Shown: positions 7,728 to 13,787 of the stretch, piece after piece
How positions within the stretch are numbered: position 1 is the first letter of the stretch
Layout of the letters: each line of letters opens with the position of its first letter
Assembly (NCBI GenBank): GCA_013154075.1
Contig: JAADDG010000160.1
Coordinates: 1-16,226 of the forward strand
Direction: 5' to 3'
From: Campylobacterota bacterium
GTDB lineage: Bacteria; Campylobacterota; Campylobacteria; Campylobacterales; JAADDG01
DNA: 16,226 bases
Notes under the pieces: model-generated
What the model was told of the DNA's origin: nothing
Database searches by the model: none
The model's input: the letters and a program-made list of their open reading frames with translations, nothing else
Made by a program: the position numbers and the translations under genes

Positions 7728-8273
7728 ATGGATATAATCAACATTCTTCTATCTTCACTCCAATCCGGAGCAGTGGATAAAATGGCTTCCAAATTCGGTG
7801 CGGATCCGGATACTCTAAGCCAAGTAATCGCTTCTTTGACTCCGAAACTCACAAACGAAATCAAAACGAAATTGGCCGATCCGGAAACCGATTCCGCTCC
7901 CATTATAGAAAAAGCTACGGATCCAGAAATCCAAGAGATTGCAGAAAGAGCGGACGAGTATATAGAGAGAGAAGATATCGTAGAGAAAGGTAACGATCTA
8001 TTGGGATATATAACCGGTTCCAAAGAAAAAAGCAAAGAAATAGCTTCCCAAGTGGCCCAAGAGACAGGATTTGACTACTCCATCATAAAACAGCTTCTTC
8101 CGATAGTGGCTCCTATCGTTATGGGATCTTTGGGTAAAACTCTTGGAGGAAGCGGAAACGTTTCGGATGTAAAAAGTGCGGAGAGCTCTTTACTATCTTT
8201 TCTTGATTTCGATAACGACGGAAGCGTAATGGACGATATTATAGGCATGGCGGGTAAATTTTTGCGATCTTAA
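7728..8273 (+). CDS. DUF937 family protein with C-terminal Asp-rich loop
   Basis: The protein has 181 residues. The N-terminal half (MDIINILLSSLQSGAVDKMA, then a FGADPDTLSQVIASLTPKL helix) and the middle KQLLPIVAPIVMGSLGKTLGG segment are typical of DUF937 proteins. The C-terminus carries DFDNDGSVMDDIIGMAGKFL (D160, D162, D164, S166, D169-D170), resembling a calcium-binding EF-hand/dockerin loop and also found in DUF937 proteins. No signal peptide or membrane anchor is seen, and no function is established that I know of. The start ATG has AAGGAT 7 bases before it. A longer frame with a hydrophobic 42-residue extension from 7602 is rejected because it lacks a ribosome-binding site and runs through the promoter region. 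It is co-transcribed with the DUF1508 gene 12 bases downstream. Confidence 0.85.
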   Translation: MDIINILLSSLQSGAVDKMASKFGADPDTLSQVIASLTPKLTNEIKTKLADPETDSAPIIEKATDPEIQEIAERADEYIEREDIVEKGNDLLGYITGSKEKSKEIASQVAQETGFDYSIIKQLLPIVAPIVMGSLGKTLGGSGNVSDVKSAESSLLSFLDFDNDGSVMDDIIGMAGKFLRS

Positions 8274-8279
8274 AGGAGG
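8274..8279 (+). promoter_or_regulatory. Full-consensus Shine-Dalgarno for the DUF1508 gene
   Basis: AGGAGG begins directly after the DUF937 stop codon and sits 6 bases before the ATG at 8286. It is the strongest ribosome-binding site in the window and predicts high translation of the small downstream protein. Confidence 0.8.
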
Positions 8280-8285
8280 TTTTTT

Positions 8286-8612
8286 ATGGAGATCATTTTA
8301 AGAAAGAGAGAGGGAGATTCTCCTTTCTCGTTTGTTTTTAAAGACGGCGACAAGGTTATCATCAAAAGCGAAACCTACAAAGCCAAAAAGAGCGCCTTAA
8401 ACGGCATAGAGTCCGTTAAGAAAAATTGCCAAATAGATTCAAGATACGAATTCAAACAGGCAAAAAACGGAAAATTTTTCTTCAATATTAAAGCTTCAAA
8501 CGGACAAATCGTGGGCACAAGCGGCTTTTTCGATACGGAAGAAGAGAGACAAGCGGCAATAGAGAAACTTAAAAAAGAGGCTCCAAACGCCCCCGTTAAA
8601 GAAGAGATTTAA
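8286..8612 (+). CDS. YegP-like DUF1508 protein
   Basis: This 108-residue protein has two copies of the DUF1508/YegP motif. Copy one runs about 13-47 (FSFVFKDGDKVIIKSETYKAKKSALNGIESVKKN) and copy two about 62-100 (GKFFFNIKASNGQIVGTSGFF with the following AAIEKLKK helix). YegP-like proteins are small cytosolic alpha/beta proteins without a defined reaction; some are reported as stress-associated. It follows the DUF937 gene in one transcript with a perfect ribosome-binding site. The stop codon sits in the loop of a hairpin. Confidence 0.88.
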   Translation: MEIILRKREGDSPFSFVFKDGDKVIIKSETYKAKKSALNGIESVKKNCQIDSRYEFKQAKNGKFFFNIKASNGQIVGTSGFFDTEEERQAAIEKLKKEAPNAPVKEEI

Positions 8613-8623
8613 CAAATCTCTTC
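8601..8623 (+). terminator. Hairpin overlapping the DUF1508 stop codon
   Basis: A perfect 10-bp repeat GAAGAGATTT / AAATCTCTTC surrounds a three-base loop, with the TAA stop at the arm/loop junction. It is followed by CCTCCCCCTAAAAATT rather than a T-run. It may therefore be a weak terminator or an RNA 3'-end stabiliser instead of a classic intrinsic terminator. Confidence 0.5.
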
Positions 8624-8643
8624 CCTCCCCCTAAAAATTATTA

Positions 8644-8649
8644 TATAAT
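8644..8649 (+). promoter_or_regulatory. TATAAT -10 box for the AAA+ ATPase gene
   Basis: A perfect TATAAT lies 56 bases before the TTG start, just after the hairpin of the upstream unit. There is no recognisable -35 box. A TATATT at 8681-8686 is a second, weaker candidate. Confidence 0.5.
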
Positions 8650-8705
8650 AGAACCAAATCTTAAAAAATCAATATCAATTTATATTAAACAAACGGAGTA
8701 AATAT

Positions 8706-10436
8706 TTGAAATACGTAATAGATTTTATAGAAAAAAAGGACGTCTCCAAAACATTAATATACTCTCAATTAAAATGTTCTAAAGAAGAGGGAGAAGTATT
8801 AAGATATTTGACAAAACAGTACGTAGAAGGAAATGAGGAAGTAAGCGTCATAGACGTACTTAGCGATCTTTTTCCTCAAAACAGATACAAATATTTAGAG
8901 AAACTATCTTTAATAAAAAATCTTTTGGAGCTCGGATGGATCATACAACATTCCCTAACGGCACACAAAACAAACGAAACTTCTCTTTTGGAACTTTTAA
9001 ACAGCACCGTCTCCCTAAGCGCATCTTTTTTGAAATTATTGGAAAAAGGGGATTTGGAGCTTGCATTACCGGAAGTAACTCCCTATAACGATCATCTTGA
9101 ATATCTAAAAGATCAATTCTCAAGAATAGATATTTACCAAAAAATAAGCTCTATTAGAAAAAACTACTCAAAAAGCTCTCTAAATATAAACAGATTAAAA
9201 AACCGCCTTCAGCTATTGGAAAAAAGAATAAACGACAGACTGAAAGTAACCAAAATTCCTATAGAAATAGAAAAATTATTTAAAGAGCATAAATTAGAAA
9301 AAAAAGAGAGAATAATATTTTTGGCTCTTTTAAAAGAGGAGTATTCGGGAGATTTCGATAACCTTAGAGATATGAACGCTCTTGTAGATCTCGTTAGTTT
9401 CGACGAATATGAAAAGATAAAAAACAGAGCCCTTTTGGAAGAGGGAAGCAAGCTTATAGAAAGCGGTCTTATAGATTATGACGAAATGCTCACCGCTTTT
9501 GGAGGAGTCTCGAGAAATTTCTATATAAGCGAAGATATTTTATACAAAATCATCCATCCCAATAAAGAAAAGAGAAAAAAGAGAGTTAAACTCGATATGC
9601 TTATAAAAGAGCAGGATATTTTCGAACTTATAGAGCCCAAAACCTCTTTGGAAGATGTTGTTTTAAATCAAAAAACAAGAGAGATTTTAAACAACATCTT
9701 AAAGCAAATGGACAAAAAAGTTCAAAATCTTTTAAAAGAATGGGGAATAAAAGAGAAGAAAAAGGGAATTGATGCAAAACTTATCTTCTACGGCCCTCCG
9801 GGAACCGGAAAGACGATGACGGCCGTTAGTTTTGCAAAATCTTTGAAAAAAAAGATTCTAAGTTTCGATTGTTCCAAAATACTCTCGATGTATGTGGGAG
9901 AGAGCGAAAAAAACGTAAGAAAAATCTTCGATACCTACTATGATCTAAAAGAAAAAACCAAAAGCGAACCGGTACTGCTGCTAAACGAAGCGGATCAATT
10001 TCTAAGCGCAAGATCGACGGGACTTGGAAGCAGCGCCGATAAAATGCACAATCAAATGCAAAACATCTTCTTAGAGCAGATAGAGAAATTCGAAGGCATA
10101 CTGATAGCCACCACAAATCTTTTGGAAAACATAGATCCGGCCTTTTCAAGAAGATTCGATTACAAAATCGCTTTTGAGAAACCGAACTTCAAAGAAAGAG
10201 TTGAACTTTGGAAAAAAATGTTACCAAAAAACGCACAATACGCAAAAAATTTTAATATAGAAACTTTAGCTAAATACGATTTAACCGGCGGACAGATCCA
10301 TGTAGTGATCAAAAACACCGCTTTGAAAGTGGCGGTGAAAGAAAATCCCGTATTTACGGTAGAAGACTTCATTCCAATGATTCAAAGGGAGAAAAGCGGA
10401 ACCTTCGGAGAATCAAAATCTTTAGGTTTTATGTAA
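8706..10436 (+). CDS. AAA+ ATPase with long N-terminal helical/winged-helix region
   Basis: The protein has 576 residues and probably acts as an ATP-driven remodelling protein; its substrate is unknown. The start is TTG at 8706, supported by GGAG 7 bases upstream. The AAA module occupies about residues 310-576. Walker A GPPGTGKT is at 363-370. Walker B is VLLLNEADQ with Asn427-Glu428 in place of the usual Asp-Glu. Sensor 1 is in ILIATTNLLENIDPAF, and an arginine-finger pair R482-R483 is in SRRFDYKI. A helical lid follows. The first 300 residues contain two similar helical stretches (about 25-85 and 210-270), each ending in a 'leucine-rich helix then Gly-(Trp/Leu)-Ile' pattern, which I read as tandem winged-helix-like domains. 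Residues 140-200 are basic and coiled-coil-like. There is no protease motif and no transmembrane segment. The gene stands alone with its own promoter and terminator. Confidence 0.85.
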   Translation: MKYVIDFIEKKDVSKTLIYSQLKCSKEEGEVLRYLTKQYVEGNEEVSVIDVLSDLFPQNRYKYLEKLSLIKNLLELGWIIQHSLTAHKTNETSLLELLNSTVSLSASFLKLLEKGDLELALPEVTPYNDHLEYLKDQFSRIDIYQKISSIRKNYSKSSLNINRLKNRLQLLEKRINDRLKVTKIPIEIEKLFKEHKLEKKERIIFLALLKEEYSGDFDNLRDMNALVDLVSFDEYEKIKNRALLEEGSKLIESGLIDYDEMLTAFGGVSRNFYISEDILYKIIHPNKEKRKKRVKLDMLIKEQDIFELIEPKTSLEDVVLNQKTREILNNILKQMDKKVQNLLKEWGIKEKKKGIDAKLIFYGPPGTGKTMTAVSFAKSLKKKILSFDCSKILSMYVGESEKNVRKIFDTYYDLKEKTKSEPVLLLNEADQFLSARSTGLGSSADKMHNQMQNIFLEQIEKFEGILIATTNLLENIDPAFSRRFDYKIAFEKPNFKERVELWKKMLPKNAQYAKNFNIETLAKYDLTGGQIHVVIKNTALKVAVKENPVFTVEDFIPMIQREKSGTFGESKSLGFM

Positions 10437-10471
10437 AAAATCTACTCACTTTTAAAATTATCTTCTAAAAA

Positions 10472-10494
10472 GAGTGTATCGTTTTGTTACACTC
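10472..10494 (+). terminator. Hairpin terminator after the AAA+ ATPase gene
   Basis: GAGTGTA / TACACTC form a 7-bp stem around a 9-base T-rich loop, starting 35 bases after the stop codon. It is followed by CTTTCTCTTC, a pyrimidine-rich tail with several T residues. It separates this gene from the nuo operon. Confidence 0.6.
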
Positions 10495-10549
10495 CTTTCT
10501 CTTCAAAAAATTACTATTTGTAATAAATGAAAATTAATTCTTCTTTTGA

Positions 10550-10555
10550 TATAGT
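10550..10555 (+). promoter_or_regulatory. Candidate -10 box of the nuo operon
   Basis: TATAGT lies 59 bases before the nuoA ATG in an AT-rich leader. TATTAT at about 10566-10571 is an alternative. Neither has a clear -35 partner, so the assignment is tentative. Confidence 0.33.
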
Positions 10556-10603
10556 TATTTATCGCTATTATTAGGCTTAAAATCTGAAAAATACTTTGTC
10601 ATT

Positions 10604-10608
10604 AAGGA
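10604..10608 (+). promoter_or_regulatory. Shine-Dalgarno site that fixes the nuoA start
   Basis: AAGGA is 6 bases before the ATG at 10615. An in-frame TTG at 10609 would be directly adjacent to this site and is too close to be the start. Confidence 0.7.
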
Positions 10609-10614
10609 TTGCAC

Positions 10615-11004
10615 ATGAGTCACATGATGGTTGCTCATCCCTACTTTGGGGTATTTCTATTTTTAGTCGTTACGGTATTGGCTTTTACGGCTACAACCGT
10701 GCTTGCCAGATGGGTCAGTAGAAAACTGGCGAGGCTGGATACCGAAAAACTCAAACTAACGATCTACGAATGCGGACCGGAAGTTACAAAACAGCCGAAT
10801 AAAATTTCGGCACAATTTTATCTATTTGCCCTATTGTTCATTCTGTTTGACGTGGAAATTATCTTTATGTTTCCGTGGGCGATAGATTTTAAAGTTCTCG
10901 GATGGTTCGGATTTGCAGAAATGATTCTCTTTATCCTGTTGCTTGCAATCGGATTTATCTACGCATGGAAGAAAGGAGCTTTGGAATGGCACAGCATCAA
11001 GTAA
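10615..11004 (+). CDS. nuoA: NADH-quinone oxidoreductase (complex I) subunit A
   Basis: This 129-residue membrane-arm subunit lies at the junction to the peripheral arm near the quinone site. It has three hydrophobic segments: about 9-30, 62-83 and 93-117. The conserved loop after helix 1 contains YECGPE with the family cysteine, and helix 2 carries the conserved acidic FDVEIIFMFPWA stretch. The length is normal. It is the first gene of the nuo operon, preceded by a terminator and a promoter-like leader, and it overlaps nuoB by 19 bases. Confidence 0.96.
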   Translation: MSHMMVAHPYFGVFLFLVVTVLAFTATTVLARWVSRKLARLDTEKLKLTIYECGPEVTKQPNKISAQFYLFALLFILFDVEIIFMFPWAIDFKVLGWFGFAEMILFILLLAIGFIYAWKKGALEWHSIK

Positions 11005-11495
11005 GATATTTACAAGACGGCGGTTTACCGGTACTTTTGACTACGGCCGACAAGATTCTTCAGTGGGGAAGAAGCAACTCCCTTTGGGCGCTAACTTACG
11101 GATTGGCTTGCTGTGCTATCGAAATGATGGCCTCAGGTGCAAGTAGATACGATTTCGATAGGTTCGGAACGATCTTTAGAGCAAGTCCCAGACAAGCGGA
11201 TCTCATGATCGTAGCCGGAACTTTGACGAAAAAACACGCGGAGTTCATTAGAAGGCTATACGATCAAATGGCCGAACCCAAATGGGTTATCTCTATGGGA
11301 AGCTGCGCAAACACCGGAGGAATGTTCAACACCTACGCAACCGTTCAGGGCGTAGATAGAGTCATTCCAGTAGATATCTATCTTCCCGGATGCGCTCCGA
11401 GACCCGAGACTTTGCAGTATGCGGTTATGATGCTTCAAAAGCAAATTAGACGCGAAAGCGCATTTCAGAAACTTAAACCAAAAAGGTTGGTATGA
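10986..11495 (+). CDS. nuoB: NADH-quinone oxidoreductase subunit B
   Basis: This 169-residue subunit carries the terminal [4Fe-4S] cluster N2, which hands electrons to quinone. All four ligands are present: C42-C43 in GLACCAIE, C107 in SMGSCANTGG and C136 in LPGCAPRPE. The chosen ATG has AAGGAG 7 bases upstream, inside the end of nuoA. A frame that starts further upstream at 10902 is only nuoA read out of phase. The 3' end overlaps nuoC by 4 bases (ATGA). Because N2 is intact, the quinone-reducing end of this complex is conventional even though the input end is not. Confidence 0.97.
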   Translation: MAQHQVRYLQDGGLPVLLTTADKILQWGRSNSLWALTYGLACCAIEMMASGASRYDFDRFGTIFRASPRQADLMIVAGTLTKKHAEFIRRLYDQMAEPKWVISMGSCANTGGMFNTYATVQGVDRVIPVDIYLPGCAPRPETLQYAVMMLQKQIRRESAFQKLKPKRLV

Positions 11496-12298
11496 TGAGA
11501 AGATATCAAGAAAAAGGCGACGTTCAAAAAAAGGCCTACTATAACGACAGATTTTGGGTAGCTCCTCAAATACCGAAAGATCCGGTAGAGAGCGACGAGA
11601 TTTTCGCGAAAGATTTAGAAAGCCTAAAAAGTAAATTCGAAATCAAAGAGGCCTACATCCAAAGAGGCCAAATGGTAGTCTATATAGATCCTAAAGACAA
11701 TAGAGACGTTCTAAAACATCTCAAAGAGGAACTTGCATACAACTTTCTAAGCGAGCTTAGCGCGATAGATTGGCTCGCTCAAAAAGGAGAATTCGAGATC
11801 TTTTATCAAATGCTCTCCACTTCCAAAAGAAAAAGAATGAGAGTGAAGTGTTTTATCAAAGAGAAAGAGGCGATAGAGAGCGTTTGCGATATCTACAAAA
11901 GCGCCGATTGGGCCGAGAGAGAGATGTATGATATGTTCGGCGTAATCGTCAATAATCATCCTTATATGAAAAGAATCCTTATGCCTGACGATTGGCAAGG
12001 ACATCCTCTTAGAAAAGATTATCCTCTTCACGGAGACGAGTTCGCTCAATGGTATGAAGTGGATAAGATTTTCGGAAAAGAGTATAGAGATATCATCGGA
12101 CCCGAGAATAGAGACAGCGCTTACGTAAACGAAAGAGATACCAAACATTTCGCAAGAATCAGACATGAAGTTAGATTCGGAGAAGAGCCGAGCAAAGAAC
12201 CCACCGATTTGATGAAAGAGTATCAAGAGGAGGGAGGAGTGTTCTTGATCAAAAAATTCAAAAAAGACAAATCAATAACATTGAAAGAGAGAAAGTAA
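11492..12298 (+). CDS. nuoC: NADH-quinone oxidoreductase subunit C
   Basis: This is a 268-residue peripheral-arm structural subunit that packs against NuoD. The signature WAEREMYDMFGV is at about residues 140-151, followed by the PYMKRILMPDDWQGHPLRKDYPLHG block to residue 181. It is a stand-alone NuoC, not the NuoCD fusion of enterobacteria. The C-terminal 85 residues after this block, and roughly the first 30, go beyond the common core. The gene overlaps nuoB by 4 bases at an ATGATG start and ends one base before nuoD. Confidence 0.96.
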   Translation: MMRRYQEKGDVQKKAYYNDRFWVAPQIPKDPVESDEIFAKDLESLKSKFEIKEAYIQRGQMVVYIDPKDNRDVLKHLKEELAYNFLSELSAIDWLAQKGEFEIFYQMLSTSKRKRMRVKCFIKEKEAIESVCDIYKSADWAEREMYDMFGVIVNNHPYMKRILMPDDWQGHPLRKDYPLHGDEFAQWYEVDKIFGKEYRDIIGPENRDSAYVNERDTKHFARIRHEVRFGEEPSKEPTDLMKEYQEEGGVFLIKKFKKDKSITLKERK

Positions 12299-12299
12299 C

Positions 12300-13541
12300 A
12301 TGAAGACTCCAAGAAGAGAATACCCAAACAGGTTGGAACCCTTTTTCGAAAACCTCGTTTTCGACAGAGACGACAATACGATGGTTATCAACTTCGGTCC
12401 TCAACACCCTTCGGCTCACGGACAGTTGAGACTGATTTTGGAACTTGACGGAGAGCAAATAGTAAAAGCAGTTCCCGATATCGGTTATCTTCACAGAGGT
12501 ATGGAGAAGATGGCCGAGAATATGATCTATAACGAATTTCTGCCGACTACGGACAGAATGGATTATATCGCGGCCACTTCCAACAACTACGGATTTGCGC
12601 TTGCGGTAGAGAAGCTCTTGGGTATAGAGGCTCCAAGAAGAGCTCAAATTATAAGAACCATGCTTTTGGAGCTAAATAGAATCATCTCTCACCTATTCTG
12701 GCTTGCGACTCACGCTCTTGACGTGGGAGCTATGAGTATCTTTCTTTACTGCTTTAGAGAAAGAGAATTCGCTATGGATTTAATGGAAGATTACTGCGGA
12801 GCCAGACTAACTCATTCCGCCGTTAGAATAGGAGGAGTTCCTTTGGATCTTCCGGACGGCTGGATAGAGAAGCTCGCTCACTACATCAACAAACTTCCAA
12901 AAGATATAGAAGATTACGAGGGTCTTTTGGATCAAAACAGAATCTGGAAAATGAGACTTGAAGATGTGGGAGTGATTCCTCCCGAGATGGCCGAGACTTG
13001 GGGATGCTCCGGTCCTACGCTAAGAGGAAGCGGAATACCTTGGGATATTAGAAAAGAGGAGCCTTACGAGCTGTATGACGAGCTTGATTTCGACGTTCCG
13101 GTAACAGATAGCTGCGATAGTTACGGAAGATACAAACTCTATATGCAAGAGATGAGAGAATCTATCAAGATTTTAAAACAGCTCATACCTATGTACAAAG
13201 AGAGCGATCCTCAAATCATGGCGCACGCACCTCAATACATTTCCGCGCCTAAAGAGGATATCATGACTCAAAACTACTCTTTGATGCAACACTTCGTTTT
13301 GGTAACGCAAGGTATGAGACCGCCTGTGGGAGAGGTTTACGTAGCTACCGAATCTCCTAAAGGAGAGCTCGGATTTTATATCAACTCTCAAGGCGGCCCT
13401 TATCCTTACAGACTGAAAGTTAGAGCACCGAGTTTTTGGCATACAAGCATATTGCAAGAGCTTTTGGTAGGCCATTACATCGCCGATGTCGTAACGATTA
13501 TCGGAAATCTCAATATCGTCTTCGGCGAGATTGACAGATAA
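12300..13541 (+). CDS. nuoD: NADH-quinone oxidoreductase subunit D
   Basis: This 413-residue subunit is the 49-kDa homologue, which forms the quinone-binding cavity with NuoB and descends from the [NiFe]-hydrogenase large subunit. The quinone-site loop NFGPQHPSAHG is at about residues 31-41 with both histidines, and DIGYLHRGMEKMAE follows at about 60-73. The C-terminus ends in the normal NIVFGEIDR. No hydrogenase cysteines are expected or present at the ends. Its start is one base after the nuoC stop, and the next gene begins 12 bases after its stop. Confidence 0.97.
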   Translation: MKTPRREYPNRLEPFFENLVFDRDDNTMVINFGPQHPSAHGQLRLILELDGEQIVKAVPDIGYLHRGMEKMAENMIYNEFLPTTDRMDYIAATSNNYGFALAVEKLLGIEAPRRAQIIRTMLLELNRIISHLFWLATHALDVGAMSIFLYCFREREFAMDLMEDYCGARLTHSAVRIGGVPLDLPDGWIEKLAHYINKLPKDIEDYEGLLDQNRIWKMRLEDVGVIPPEMAETWGCSGPTLRGSGIPWDIRKEEPYELYDELDFDVPVTDSCDSYGRYKLYMQEMRESIKILKQLIPMYKESDPQIMAHAPQYISAPKEDIMTQNYSLMQHFVLVTQGMRPPVGEVYVATESPKGELGFYINSQGGPYPYRLKVRAPSFWHTSILQELLVGHYIADVVTIIGNLNIVFGEIDR

Positions 13542-13553
13542 ACGGAGTGGAAC

Positions 13554-13787
13554 ATGCAAAGATACGACTTAAGACATCTGAAAGATAACTTTTACGACAG
13601 AATGTTGGAGATTTTGGACAAAGAGGCTAAACCCGGAGAAGTGATTATCTTTATGTTTGAAATAGGAGACTTCACTCCTGTTCAAAAAAGCGCAGACCTT
13701 ATAAAAGAGAACGGTCACGAGCTTTTAAACTCTTTGAAATTTAACGAAGTGGATTGGACAATAGTAACAAGAAGGAAGAAAGGGTGA
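13554..13787 (+). CDS. Small cysteine-free protein at the nuoE position of complex I
   Basis: This 77-residue protein (MQRYDLRHLKDNF at the start) sits where nuoE is normally found. It is far too short for NuoE and has no cysteine, so it cannot carry the NuoE [2Fe-2S] cluster N1a. Campylobacter and Helicobacter have a similarly small protein at this place, as I recall Cj1575 and HP1265. Its pattern also resembles TusA/SirA-fold proteins: a YDLR strand, a helix, PGEVIIFMFE, then SADLIKENGHELLNSL and WTIVTRRK, but the catalytic CPxP motif is missing. It is likely a structural subunit of the input module. A GGAG site precedes the ATG, and the stop overlaps the next start (GTGA). Confidence 0.8.
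   Translation: MQRYDLRHLKDNFYDRMLEILDKEAKPGEVIIFMFEIGDFTPVQKSADLIKENGHELLNSLKFNEVDWTIVTRRKKG

Noticed and set aside
13754..13783. TTG start at 13754 for the NuoF-replacing flavoprotein
   Set aside because: It would overlap the upstream gene by 34 bases without a ribosome-binding site; GTG 13784 has AAGGA and a GTGA overlap typical of this operon.
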